In this document: piece after piece, positions 47,898 through 56,962 of the stretch
Layout: each line of letters begins with the position of its first letter
Position numbering within the stretch: position 1 is the stretch's first letter
NCBI RefSeq assembly: GCF_011059135.1
Contig: NZ_JAALGD010000001.1
Coordinates: 372,001-436,000, forward strand
Length of the DNA: 64,000 nt
Source of the DNA: Brevibacillus sp. SYP-B805
Lineage (GTDB): Bacteria > Bacillota > Bacilli > Brevibacillales > Brevibacillaceae
Direction of reading: 5' to 3'
Notes under the pieces: generated by a model
Database searches by the model: none
Told to the model about the DNA's origin: nothing
What the model saw: only the letters and a program-made list of their open reading frames with translations
Program-made: the position numbers and the translations under genes

Positions 47898-49190
47898 ATG
47901 TTTTGCTATCAGTGTGAACAGACTGCGCCGGGCGGCTGCAAGGTTATCGGTGTTTGTGGAAAAAATGAAGAACTTGCGAGTATTCAGGATACCATTATTT
48001 TTGCTTTAAAAGGAATTGCTGCCTATGCGACCCATGCTCGTCAACTTGGGTATATTGATCCGGAAGTGGACGGAATTACGCAGGAAGCCCTTTATTTTAC
48101 GTTGACCAATGTGAATTTTAACCTGGAAGAGCATTTGCAGATGGCCATGAAGGTGGGGAAAGCGGCGATCAAGGTGATGGAGCTGTTGGATAAAGCTCAT
48201 ACGGAACATTTCGGCATTCCGCAGCCGATCACTGTCTCCCAAAATAAAATAGAAGGAAAATGTATCGTTGTTACAGGGCACAACCTGTATGCATTAGAAG
48301 AGCTGTTGAAACAAACAGAAGGGAAAGGAATCAATATCTACACCCATTCCGAGATGCTTCCCGCGCATGGCTACCCTGCACTGAAAAAATATCCCCATCT
48401 GAAAGGAAACATCGGGAAAGCCTGGTACGACCAACGCCGGTTGTTTGAGGAGTTTCCCGGCGCAATCCTGGCAACGACAAACTGTGTGATGCCAATCAAA
48501 GGTACCTACGCCGATCGCTTCTTTTCTTATGATGTTGCAGGCTTGGAGAATGTAACGAAAATCGAGAATGACAACTTTATGCCTCTGATTGAAAAAGCAT
48601 TATCTCTGCCGGATGTTTCCATAGAATCGGAACAGACGTTGACGACGGGATTCCACCACGAAACGGTAATAGGGATTGCACCTGAGATTGTACAGGCGGT
48701 TAAGGAAGGGAAAATTAAACGCTTCTTTGTCATCGCCGGATGTGACGCTCCCGGCAAGGGTGGTGACTATTACCGTGAATTGGCAACATCTTTGCCTCAA
48801 GAAACGGTCATTCTTACTACTTCCTGCGGAAAGTTCCGCTTTAACGATGTGGATTACGGCACTGTGCCGGGTACCAACATCCCAAGATATATCGATTTGG
48901 GACAGTGCAATAATTCCATTTCTACCATTAAAATTGCAGCAGCGCTGGCTGAAGCGTTTGAGTGCGATGTAAATGAATTGCCGTTAAGCATCGTTCTATC
49001 CTGGTTTGAACAAAAAGCAGTCGCGATCCTTCTCGGTTTGTTTAGCCTGGGGATCAAAGATATCCGGATCGGCCCGAAATTGCCTGAGTTCATTCAGCCT
49101 GGGGTTCTGCAAGTGCTGCAAGACTTGTTCCATATCCAGTTGATCGGCGATGCCCAGGAGGATATGAAACAAATGCTGGGAATCAATTAA
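47898..49190 (+). CDS. hcp: Hydroxylamine reductase / hybrid cluster protein
   Basis: A 430-residue short (class III size) hybrid cluster protein. The N-terminal cluster cysteines are CYQCEQTAPGGCKVIGVCG (C-x2-C-x7-C-x5-C). Hybrid-cluster ligands appear in VTGHNL and in downstream Cys motifs TNCVMP, AGCDAPGKGGDYY, TTSCGKFRFN and DLGQCNNS. Hcp reduces NO or hydroxylamine and is part of nitrosative-stress defence; Hcp and NO reductase are typically Fnr/NsrR co-regulated. ATG 47898, preceded by AAGGAG at 11 bp. Monocistronic with a terminator after it. Confidence 0.95.
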   Translation: MFCYQCEQTAPGGCKVIGVCGKNEELASIQDTIIFALKGIAAYATHARQLGYIDPEVDGITQEALYFTLTNVNFNLEEHLQMAMKVGKAAIKVMELLDKAHTEHFGIPQPITVSQNKIEGKCIVVTGHNLYALEELLKQTEGKGINIYTHSEMLPAHGYPALKKYPHLKGNIGKAWYDQRRLFEEFPGAILATTNCVMPIKGTYADRFFSYDVAGLENVTKIENDNFMPLIEKALSLPDVSIESEQTLTTGFHHETVIGIAPEIVQAVKEGKIKRFFVIAGCDAPGKGGDYYRELATSLPQETVILTTSCGKFRFNDVDYGTVPGTNIPRYIDLGQCNNSISTIKIAAALAEAFECDVNELPLSIVLSWFEQKAVAILLGLFSLGIKDIRIGPKLPEFIQPGVLQVLQDLFHIQLIGDAQEDMKQMLGIN

Positions 49191-49223
49191 CCCTTCGGGA
49201 CTTGCTGATTCGGCACAAAAGTG

Positions 49224-49301
49224 GGACGTGAACTGGAATCCTGATCGCTGTGAACGATCATGCCAGTCACGTCCTTGTTTTGTACCACCCCGATATCGGG
49301 G
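49224..49301. terminator. Hairpins between hcp and the HgdB-like gene
   Basis: A long stem GGACGTGA(A)CTGG/CCAGTCACGTCC (49224-49236 with 49263-49274), with an inner GATCG/CGATC stem, is followed by TTGTTTTGT, suiting termination of hcp. Next to it, CCCCGATATCGGGG (49288-49301) is a perfect 14-bp palindrome near the end of the convergent gene. Confidence 0.6.
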
Positions 49302-49317
49302 ACTTCCTACATGTTTC

Positions 49318-50961
49318 TCAGTGTGCCCCCTCCATCTCCTGCTTGCTGCGCCGGAAGGAGAAGACGTTGCCAAAACCGCGGATGTCATAAACGAGATTTG
49401 CCGCCGTGCAAGCGACGACGTGGCGGCTTGCGTGCAGCGGACGGACGATTTTTGCACGGCCGGACAAGTGGCGCAGCTGTTCAACCGTCACGCCTTTTTT
49501 GGCCAATGCTTCGTCAAACTCCTTCTGCGCCGCCTGTTTTGCTTTGAACAGCATCATCTGCACCCGGCTGTATACGTTGATCGCACCGTCTCCAGTCGTT
49601 TCAATCGGGAGAAAGATGGCATCGGGATATTTCTCCGTGATCAATGATTGAACCCCGTCGGATACGCCGGAAGAGGGCATGCAGCCGAACGGTTTGACGG
49701 AGACGGTCATGTTTGCTTTTCGTTTGGCTACGTTCAGGATGAGCTTCCCCACTTCCATATGCCCCTCGCCGCCGCGCAAATGGTTGTTATAGTGGCGATG
49801 GGCCACACGAGCGATTTCATCCATGTCGGGCAGGTGGTACCCGTACAGGCCGAGAGCGTGGGCATAGGTTTGGAACCAGACGCGGATGACGCGGTCCGCC
49901 AATTTGAGCAGGCGCAAACGCATGACCGGGTTTTTTCCTTTCAATCCGTAACGTCCGGAGTCCGCTTCCCGCAGGTACATCCGCTTCATCGTATCGTAAC
50001 GGCCTTCCCAGATGAGATACAGGATCCAGGCCGTAACCGACTGCACATCGACCTCCGCGCCTTCGTTTTCCAGGAAACGCTGCAGCTGGTAGTTGCCGTC
50101 TCCCTCTGTGGTCATGGCCCAAAACTCGCCGATAATGCTGACTTTCGGTTTGACCCGGGTTCGATCCACCCGAACGGCTTGCAGTTCCTTCTGGCATTTC
50201 CATAATACCGGCATCAGATACTTTCGCCGGCTCAGGGCATCGTAGAGCATTCGTTTGCAGCGTTCAAGCGCGGCGTCCGTTGATCCCGGCACCACTTCGT
50301 AAGGACGAATCCGGTAGCCCAACGCATTCAAAATGTCTCCCAGCAGCACGGCCTTCAAAAAGCTGATAAAAAACGAACTGTCCAATTTGAGGGCGGAATC
50401 GCCCCCTGTTGCCTGTTTCAACCCGCTTTGCTGCTGGAACAAGAGGACGCGAAAACCGTCAAATCCCGCATCGCGCAGCGCTTTCCGGTACTCCGTGACA
50501 TACGTTCCGAAGCGGCAGGGACCACAGGAGCCGCTGGTGACGAACAGATAGTTGCTGACGATTTCCTCTTTCGATTTTCCTTCTACATCGCGCAGATGAT
50601 GCAGGTATTTGATCAGATTGCCCACCGTGAAGTACGTCGGGTTGCATTGGCCCCGGTTCCCGAATTCTTTGCCGAACCGGAGCGATTCGGTATCCGGGCA
50701 ATCCAGGTGTTTTACCTTATATCCCAATCCGCTGAGGGCTCCCTCAACCAGATAATCGTGGGCCATCGTCAGCCCTCCGAAAAGGATCGTCGTGCTTGCG
50801 CGGTCTTTCGCCAAAAATTGGCGGGGGACCGGATCAAACCATTGTTCCTTTTTCTCTTGAGACAGCCCCAGCTCTTTTTCCAATTCGGCTTGAAATGTGA
50901 CCAATTCGTCCTCATGGAATTGGCCGTTTTGGGATTGCTTGTCACTCATTGTCACAGACAT
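49318..50961 (-). CDS. HgdB-like acyl-CoA dehydratase/double-cubane family protein
   Basis: About 547 residues, related to the beta/D component of 2-hydroxyglutaryl-CoA dehydratase and to double-cubane cluster proteins. Candidate Fe-S cysteines lie in SGSCGPCRFGTYVTEY, GNRGQCNPTYF and KPFGCMPSSGVSDG. Its partner is the giant activase encoded 27 bp upstream, the same pair found in many anaerobes. The activase would drive low-potential electrons into this protein with ATP; the substrate is unknown. ATG 50961 follows AAGGAGGGTCCAAC; ATG 50985 would place the ribosome binding site inside the frame. Confidence 0.8.
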   Translation of the reverse strand: MSVTMSDKQSQNGQFHEDELVTFQAELEKELGLSQEKKEQWFDPVPRQFLAKDRASTTILFGGLTMAHDYLVEGALSGLGYKVKHLDCPDTESLRFGKEFGNRGQCNPTYFTVGNLIKYLHHLRDVEGKSKEEIVSNYLFVTSGSCGPCRFGTYVTEYRKALRDAGFDGFRVLLFQQQSGLKQATGGDSALKLDSSFFISFLKAVLLGDILNALGYRIRPYEVVPGSTDAALERCKRMLYDALSRRKYLMPVLWKCQKELQAVRVDRTRVKPKVSIIGEFWAMTTEGDGNYQLQRFLENEGAEVDVQSVTAWILYLIWEGRYDTMKRMYLREADSGRYGLKGKNPVMRLRLLKLADRVIRVWFQTYAHALGLYGYHLPDMDEIARVAHRHYNNHLRGGEGHMEVGKLILNVAKRKANMTVSVKPFGCMPSSGVSDGVQSLITEKYPDAIFLPIETTGDGAINVYSRVQMMLFKAKQAAQKEFDEALAKKGVTVEQLRHLSGRAKIVRPLHASRHVVACTAANLVYDIRGFGNVFSFRRSKQEMEGAH

Positions 50962-50988
50962 GTTGGACCCTCCTTGTTTTGACATGTG

Positions 50989-53900
50989 CTAATTGCCTGT
51001 TTGTGAAGCCATGCGTTCCTCATAGAACACGGGTTGTTCAACCGGTCGCCGGTTCAGCAGCTGCGCGCGTTTTTCCTCCAGACGCTGCTGCAGCTCCGCT
51101 TTTTTGCGGGCCAAATCCTGCAATCTCTCCTCATGGAGACTCAAGCTGTGGGCATAGGTCTTGACGCGGATTTTGATGGAGCCGCTCGGTTTGTTGGCGT
51201 CGATGTCATGCAGGGCCGAGTAGGGAGTACCCGCCGTCGAAATGATCGAGTCGATCAATCCGTAGGTTGGAGCGTCATGCCCGCATTTAAAGCTGGACAA
51301 ATCCAACACGGCCACATGGGGATGGCGGGCAGCGAATTTGGCCGCCCACACTTTTTGGACGCTGTTGGAACTGAAGTTTTCCGGCCATACATCGGTAACT
51401 TCCAGTGCATACTCGACACGACCGCTTTTGAGATCATCGCGGAAGAAGCGGCGCAGCCAGGCTTCATCTTTCGGGATGGAGCGCATGGAGAGAATGGGAT
51501 AACCCAACACTTGAAACTCTTCCAATACCCCATGATTGAGACCCGGGTCCGAGTGATACGGCCGTCCGATCATCAGAATGGCGAGGCGGTTTTCCTTTTC
51601 TACCTGCTCCAGGATCATCCGTCCTTTTTCCTGCATTTCGGCATCGAACAGCTCCATCGCTTTCCAACCCTGATCCACGGCAAAATCGCTTTCGTCCTCC
51701 GTCATCTGCAGGTGCTCGCGAAATGCTTCGTACAGCTGCTTTTTCATCAGGTTGACTTCGGTAAAGGTGACCGCCGGATCCAGATAGGCCACTCCTTTTG
51801 TCGCGAAGAAGTCGATTTCCTTTGTGAAGGCAGCCTTGATCACATTGGGGGCGCCGGCAACGATCGGACAGCTGGCGGAATCCATCACATTTTGAAGATG
51901 GGTGGGAATATGGGTGATGCACGGGAAGAAGATGTAATCCAGCGGCTTTTGCTCATGGTGCTTGAACAGCAGGTTGTGGATATGGGCCTGTGCCACTTTG
52001 GAAGGGTAGCAAGGATCGATTGATCCGTATTTTCCCCCTTCCTGCCACATTTCCTCGCTGGTAAAATCGCTGAACACGATGTTTCGCTGATCCACCCCGA
52101 GTGTTTCGAAATACGTCCGCCAGAACGGGGCAGTAGACCAGATGTTGAGCACACGTGGGATGCCGATCCGGATCGTTTTCCGCCGTTCCGCGGCTTCTGC
52201 GGCTGACCGTTGGAACGACCGCCGGTAAGCCGTTTTTCGGACGCCGCCGAACCAACTGCGGGCAAGGCGGATGTCGTTCACCACCGTATCCGGCTCCGGC
52301 AGCGGATCCGGGTCATAGAAGTGCTGAAACATGCGGCGGGCTTCATAGTCGACCAGGTTCGGATAATGTTTTTTCAGCTCGTTTCGTTCCTTGACCAATT
52401 TGACCACGGCTTCTTTGTCTTCTACCGTCCCCTTTTCACAGCTGAAGCCGGATATGTATCGGGCCGTTTGTCCGTCCGGCGTCTGCGAATCGATAAAGGT
52501 GCGGCTGCAGTGGTTGGGGCAGAACGAGCAGCGGGTGGATTCGTCGTTGCGCGTGACATAGCGCAGGTTGATCGCCGCATCCAGACCAAGGAACGTCGAA
52601 TAGCCGCGGCGTTTCACGACACGCAGCGTTTCCATGGCGGCTCCGATCGCTCCCGCTTCACCGGGATGGGGATGAACGAACACTTCCGCATCGGGAACCC
52701 TCTCCTTGATGTAATCGACCTGTGCCTTTACCGCGGCCAAGTTGTACTGCGTGCCTCCCTGCAGCACAAATTTGCGCCCCAGTTCCGCCATGCGCGGAAT
52801 TTGCACCACGTATTGCCAGACGTTTTTCGGCAGCACGAGCGCCAAGCCGGCCAACAATTCTTCCTTGGAATAGCCCTCCTTCTGGAAATTAACCCGATCC
52901 GCATCCAAAAATACGGCGCACCCGTATGAAAATTTTGGTGTCAGCTCCGCCTTGAAAGCCGTTTCCGCGTACTCCTGAATCGGGATGCCAAACTGGTCGG
53001 CCATCGCCTGCAGCAGCATCCCGTTCCCGGCCGAACATTGATTGGACAGTCTGAAGTTGCGGATATCCCCGTTTTTCAGAAAAAGGACCTTGATATCCTG
53101 GCCGCCGATGTCGCAGATGACGTCAATGTCGCCGAACTGATGGACGGCGCTCATCATGTGGGCGACCGTCTCCACAATATTGACATCCGCATGCAGCGTT
53201 TTCTCCAGGACATCCGCCGCATAACCGGTAGCGCCAAACCCGATGATTTCCAGCTCGGCACCTTCGCCTTGAACCTTGTCGCGGATCCGCTTCAGCATCT
53301 CTTTCGTGTCTTCGAGCGGATTGCCTTTGGAAAGCTGGTATTCCTTCAGCAAGATGTTCCCGCCCTCATCGACCAAAACCGCTTTTGAGGAAGTGGAACC
53401 GCCGTCAAGGCCGATGACGGCTCTTACCTTGTCACCCGGCTTGAAAACAGCCGGCGTAAAGCGGGGGATGCTGTACAAACGTTTGAACCTTTCCAACTCC
53501 GTGCCGCCGACCACGAGAGGCGGACCAGCATTTTCGCCGAGTCTCGATTTGCGGCCGTGGGCGATAAATTCCTTCAAGCCTTCCAAGCCCAAGTAGCAGC
53601 CCACATCGGCAGGTTCGTGCATGCCGTACATGACGGCCCCATACGCGGCATAGTACTGGGAGTTTTCGGGTACGAAAATCAGCTCCTCAATGGGCATGTC
53701 TTTCGGATAGTCGTAACCCCGTTCCCGCCAGGTTTCAGGTATGCGCTTCCGCCAGCACTCTTGCAGGAAAGGCAAATAGGTATTCGGACCGCCGAGCAGC
53801 AGAACACGGTGTCGCAGTGTATTTCCGCGGGTGAGCACGGACAGGTTTTGCATGACAATGGCATCCGCCAGGGAACACATAATTTCTGAAGAGGGGATCC

Positions 53901-54486
53901 CGCTTTTGACCAGATTGACAATATCCGTCTCGGCAAATACCCCGCATTTCGCGGCCACATGGTGCAGTTTGGAATCGTCAAAGTGCAGTCGGCCGACTTC
54001 TTCAATCGGCATTCCCACTTTGATCATGCATTTGTCAATGGTGGCGCCGGTGCCGGACGCGCACTTATCATTCATGGAAGTAAGCGCCTGCTTGTCCCCG
54101 GTTTCCTTGTTTTCCTTGAAAATAATGATTTTGGCATCCTGCCCGCCCAGTTCAATGACGCTGCCCACATCGGGATGGAGGTGCTCTACCGCCATGGTGA
54201 CGGCATTTACTTCCTGCACAAATTTCGCCCCGATATGTTCGGCAATGGGGCCGCTGCCGGAACCTGTCATAAATACGCGAATGTTTTCCTGTTTGACATG
54301 GGAAAACGCATTTCCGATCTCAATTAAGAATTCGAGAACCTTTTCGGCCTGCTTCGTATGGTGACGCTGATAGTCCGACCAAAGGATTTCCCGATTCCGG
54401 GGATTTACCACGGTAGCTTTAACGGTCGTCGAACCAACGTCAATACCGATAATGAATGATTCTTTCTGCTTGATGTTAATTTCCAT
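50989..54486 (-). CDS. Giant double activase (two BadF/BadG domains + DUF2229)
   Basis: A 1165-residue protein. Two ASKHA ATPase domains in tandem start FIIGIDVGSTTVKATVV (about 11) and AVIGLDGGSTSSKAVLV (about 357). Each carries the two cysteines that hold the activator's [4Fe-4S] cluster between subunits in HgdC-type proteins: C142 (KCASGTGA) and C181, C484 (NQCSAGNG) and C524. A covalent tandem replaces the usual homodimer. A Cys cluster CSFCPNHC (654-661) begins the DUF2229 region (about 650-900), and the C-terminal third resembles HgdB. Such proteins deliver ATP-activated electrons to double-cubane or dehydratase partners, here the gene just downstream. Start ATG 54486 is at the edge of an AT-rich promoter region. 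Confidence 0.9.
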   Translation of the reverse strand: MEINIKQKESFIIGIDVGSTTVKATVVNPRNREILWSDYQRHHTKQAEKVLEFLIEIGNAFSHVKQENIRVFMTGSGSGPIAEHIGAKFVQEVNAVTMAVEHLHPDVGSVIELGGQDAKIIIFKENKETGDKQALTSMNDKCASGTGATIDKCMIKVGMPIEEVGRLHFDDSKLHHVAAKCGVFAETDIVNLVKSGIPSSEIMCSLADAIVMQNLSVLTRGNTLRHRVLLLGGPNTYLPFLQECWRKRIPETWRERGYDYPKDMPIEELIFVPENSQYYAAYGAVMYGMHEPADVGCYLGLEGLKEFIAHGRKSRLGENAGPPLVVGGTELERFKRLYSIPRFTPAVFKPGDKVRAVIGLDGGSTSSKAVLVDEGGNILLKEYQLSKGNPLEDTKEMLKRIRDKVQGEGAELEIIGFGATGYAADVLEKTLHADVNIVETVAHMMSAVHQFGDIDVICDIGGQDIKVLFLKNGDIRNFRLSNQCSAGNGMLLQAMADQFGIPIQEYAETAFKAELTPKFSYGCAVFLDADRVNFQKEGYSKEELLAGLALVLPKNVWQYVVQIPRMAELGRKFVLQGGTQYNLAAVKAQVDYIKERVPDAEVFVHPHPGEAGAIGAAMETLRVVKRRGYSTFLGLDAAINLRYVTRNDESTRCSFCPNHCSRTFIDSQTPDGQTARYISGFSCEKGTVEDKEAVVKLVKERNELKKHYPNLVDYEARRMFQHFYDPDPLPEPDTVVNDIRLARSWFGGVRKTAYRRSFQRSAAEAAERRKTIRIGIPRVLNIWSTAPFWRTYFETLGVDQRNIVFSDFTSEEMWQEGGKYGSIDPCYPSKVAQAHIHNLLFKHHEQKPLDYIFFPCITHIPTHLQNVMDSASCPIVAGAPNVIKAAFTKEIDFFATKGVAYLDPAVTFTEVNLMKKQLYEAFREHLQMTEDESDFAVDQGWKAMELFDAEMQEKGRMILEQVEKENRLAILMIGRPYHSDPGLNHGVLEEFQVLGYPILSMRSIPKDEAWLRRFFRDDLKSGRVEYALEVTDVWPENFSSNSVQKVWAAKFAARHPHVAVLDLSSFKCGHDAPTYGLIDSIISTAGTPYSALHDIDANKPSGSIKIRVKTYAHSLSLHEERLQDLARKKAELQQRLEEKRAQLLNRRPVEQPVFYEERMASQTGN

Positions 54487-54612
54487 GAAATCACTCCGTT
54501 TACAAGGGTAATCATATATATTGGTATATCCTTACTTAGCAACTTTTATAATCCGGAATGTTCTCTGGACAGTACTGGTCCGCCACATGCTTCCCCGCTG
54601 CGAAGATGAAAC

Positions 54613-54657
54613 AAAAAAGCGTGCAGACCTTGTACCATTGGTACCTGTTCTGCACGC
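54613..54657 (-). terminator. Terminator of the gntR gene
   Basis: Stem GCGTGCAGA/TCTGCACGC (54619-54627 with 54649-54657) with an inner GTACC/GGTAC stem, followed on the minus strand by TTTTTT (54618-54613). Confidence 0.85.
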
Positions 54658-54689
54658 AGTGAGATTCATACAGCACTTTTGTTTGGTGA

Positions 54690-55367
54690 CTAGCCGCCAA
54701 GAAGCGTCTTTGACAGCCTCAGCGCGTTTAAAACGACTTTAAAACCGTCTTCCTTTTGCGTACGGATGATTTCTGCCGCTTTTTTCTCGTCTTTGGCACG
54801 TATCGCTTCCACGATGGCCCGATGTCCTTCATTTGAACTGCGCAGTCGCGAAGGATCATGATAGAAAATCAGTTTCGAGTTTTCACTTCTCACAAATAAA
54901 TTTTCAATGATTTCTGCAAGAATGGGCGAATGAGAACTGCGGTAAAGCAACCGGTGAAATTCCCGGTTGTACTTTGTATATTTCGCGATGTCATTACGCC
55001 GAATACTGTCATCCATTTTCTGAACGTAACTATCCAGTTGGTCGATTTCCTCGGGTGTCGCTGCATTTACGGCGAGACGCGTAGCGAGGGTCTCCAGTTC
55101 GACACGGATAAGGAAAATTTCTTCCAGATTCTTGATGTTTAAAGGCGCAATACGAGCGCCGCTATGGGACTTCAATTCCAGCAATCCATCGGCTGCAAGT
55201 TTTTTGATTGCTTCGCGAACGGGAATATCACTAACGCCTAACTGTCGGGAAACTTCGCGTATGACAAGGCGCTCACCCGGTTTATAGGCGCCGGTTAATA
55301 TTTTTTCTTTCAAATATTCATAGACTTTATCTGATTTTGTATTCCTTTCAAAGTCACGGATGGTCAT
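54690..55367 (-). CDS. GntR-family (FCD) regulator
   Basis: A 225-residue FadR-subfamily regulator: winged HTH at about 12-75 (EYLKEKILTGAYKPGERLVIREVSRQLGVSDIPVREAIKKLAADGLLE) and an all-helical FCD ligand domain with metal-site-like residues ETLATRLAV, NREFHRLLYRSSH and NEGHRAIVEAI (D/E-x-H-x3, H patterns typical of Zn- or Ni-containing FCD domains). Divergent from the DUF6282/cupin/aldolase/MFS operon, so it very probably controls it, sensing an organic acid. Confidence 0.9.
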   Translation of the reverse strand: MTIRDFERNTKSDKVYEYLKEKILTGAYKPGERLVIREVSRQLGVSDIPVREAIKKLAADGLLELKSHSGARIAPLNIKNLEEIFLIRVELETLATRLAVNAATPEEIDQLDSYVQKMDDSIRRNDIAKYTKYNREFHRLLYRSSHSPILAEIIENLFVRSENSKLIFYHDPSRLRSSNEGHRAIVEAIRAKDEKKAAEIIRTQKEDGFKVVLNALRLSKTLLGG

Positions 55368-55594
55368 GTGCTTAAGCAGCTCCCTTACGCGTTATCAACG
55401 ATTTCTTTCTTATATTCCGGAGGGCAAGATCCGGCAAATCTATATCATTTGTGTATGATATTATATATTATCTTCGCTTTTTTGTACAATTTCCATTCAA
55501 AGACAATCGATTTCGGGGTAAATCCGGCCGATGACGGTTAAAAAAAAGCACTTGAATAATTTAGACAATTCATATAATATATACCCGTAGATTA

Positions 55595-55623
55595 AATTAT
55601 ATATAATTCTATAATATATTATA
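55595..55623. promoter_or_regulatory. Tandem AT-rich palindromes between gntR and the catabolic operon
   Basis: AATTATATATAATT (55595-55608) and TATAATATATTATA (55610-55623) are two perfect 14-bp palindromes, centres 15 bp apart, about 50 bp before the first structural gene. Another palindrome-like GATA-N8-TATC lies at 55457-55472. They are natural operators for the divergent GntR protein, although the whole 55368-55674 gap is AT-rich. Confidence 0.45.
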
Positions 55624-55674
55624 TCAAAAATTGGCGTGTTCAGCTTCACAACAACCAGAAAGCGAGATGGTACG

Positions 55675-56565
55675 ATGTACACGGAACTGCTGGAAGGAGC
55701 TTATGATCTTCATGTCCACACAGGTCCCGACATTAATGACCGAAAGCTGGATGACCTTGAGATGGCAGAACGTATTCAAAAAATAGGCATGAAAGGATTC
55801 GGGATCAAATCACATTATTTCTGTACGGCTGAAAGAGCCAGATTGGTGAAAAAGCTGTATCCCGCCTTGAATCCTGTCGGCGCCATTACGCTTAACTACC
55901 CGGTTGGCGGCATTAATCCGCTGGCGGTGGAGATGGCTGCGCGTGACGGAGCCAAGATCGTTTGGATGCCGACGTTTGATGCTGCCAATGAGCTTGCCTT
56001 TTTGCTTCAAAAAAACAGCTATGGCGAACTGCCGCCGTGGGCGAAAGTGCAATTGGAACTGAATCAACAGGGGAAAACGCAGGCTGGCATTACCATTCTG
56101 AAAGACGGAAAATTGACGGATGAGATTCAGGAGGTTTTGGATATCATCGCCCACCGCGATCTAATTCTGGCGACCGGCCATCTAGGAAAACCGGAGATTT
56201 TCGCCCTGGTGAAGGAGGCAAGGGACAGGGGATTGCAAAAAGTGGTGGTTACCCATCCTACCTTTTCTTCTGTAAGCCTTACCAAAGAGGAACAAAAAGA
56301 GTTGGCGCAGCTCGGCGCCGTCATGGAGCAATGCTTTGGTGTCATCACGCCAACCTATGGCACTGATTGGGAATCTCTTTACGAGATGATCCGCTTTGTG
56401 GGGCCGGAGCATTCGATTCTCTCAAGCGACCTGGGACAAGTGAACAATCCTTACCCGGATGAAGGGTTGGAAACCTTTGTGAAAAACCTGCTGGACAACG
56501 GCTTTACCAAGGAAGAGATTCGAAAAATGGCCGTAGAAAACACAACATTTTTGGTGGAAGGTTGA
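55675..56565 (+). CDS. DUF6282-type amidohydrolase-like protein
   Basis: A 296-residue protein. LLEGAYDLHVHTGPDINDRKLDDLEMAERIQKIGMKGFGIKSH shows the H-x-H metal pair of the amidohydrolase superfamily; later LATGHLGKPEIFALVKEA, VVTHPTFSSVSLT and ILSSDLGQVNNPYPDEGLETF hold further His/Asp positions. This is the pattern of the DUF6282 family, whose substrates are unknown. First gene of a GntR-controlled operon with cupin, aldolase and transporter genes, so it likely hydrolyses a cyclic or amide intermediate of an organic-acid pathway. ATG 55675 with a weak GAGATGG. Confidence 0.78.
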   Translation: MYTELLEGAYDLHVHTGPDINDRKLDDLEMAERIQKIGMKGFGIKSHYFCTAERARLVKKLYPALNPVGAITLNYPVGGINPLAVEMAARDGAKIVWMPTFDAANELAFLLQKNSYGELPPWAKVQLELNQQGKTQAGITILKDGKLTDEIQEVLDIIAHRDLILATGHLGKPEIFALVKEARDRGLQKVVVTHPTFSSVSLTKEEQKELAQLGAVMEQCFGVITPTYGTDWESLYEMIRFVGPEHSILSSDLGQVNNPYPDEGLETFVKNLLDNGFTKEEIRKMAVENTTFLVEG

Positions 56566-56623
56566 GCCATTCCCGCTGTCGTTTGAAAAGCAGTCATCAC
56601 GCAGATCACAGGAGGGTATAAGC

Positions 56624-56962
56624 ATGCTTAACATCAAAGCTGCCAACTGGAATACATTACAGGAAGTGTTTGTGCGGGAAGGTGTGACACGGAAGGCTTT
56701 CAGTGGGGAGGGGGCCACGCTGGCCCTGCATGTGCTGCAGCCCGGGCATGAACCCAAGCCGCATAGCCATGCATACGAGCAAATTGTATATATTCTGAGC
56801 GGCAAGGTAAACTTCCATGTTGCCGATCAAACCGTTCTCCTGGAAGCGGGCGGCCTTCTTGTAGTTCCGCCAAATGTGGAGCATTACGCGGAAGTAATCG
56901 GGGACGAGCCCGTATACAACCTCGATATCTTTACGCCGAAACGAGCTGAATATGATGCGTAA
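56624..56962 (+). CDS. Cupin-domain protein
   Basis: A 112-residue single cupin with a full first motif (GHEPKPHSHAYEQIVYILSGKVNFHV; H-x-H, E) and second motif (PPNVEHYAEVI), so a metal centre is expected. Such proteins are dioxygenases, isomerases or sugar/acid-binding proteins. It lies 58 bp after the DUF6282 gene and its 3' end overlaps the aldolase start, showing operon structure. GGAGGGTATAAGC precedes the ATG. Exact reaction unknown. Confidence 0.88.
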   Translation: MLNIKAANWNTLQEVFVREGVTRKAFSGEGATLALHVLQPGHEPKPHSHAYEQIVYILSGKVNFHVADQTVLLEAGGLLVVPPNVEHYAEVIGDEPVYNLDIFTPKRAEYDA

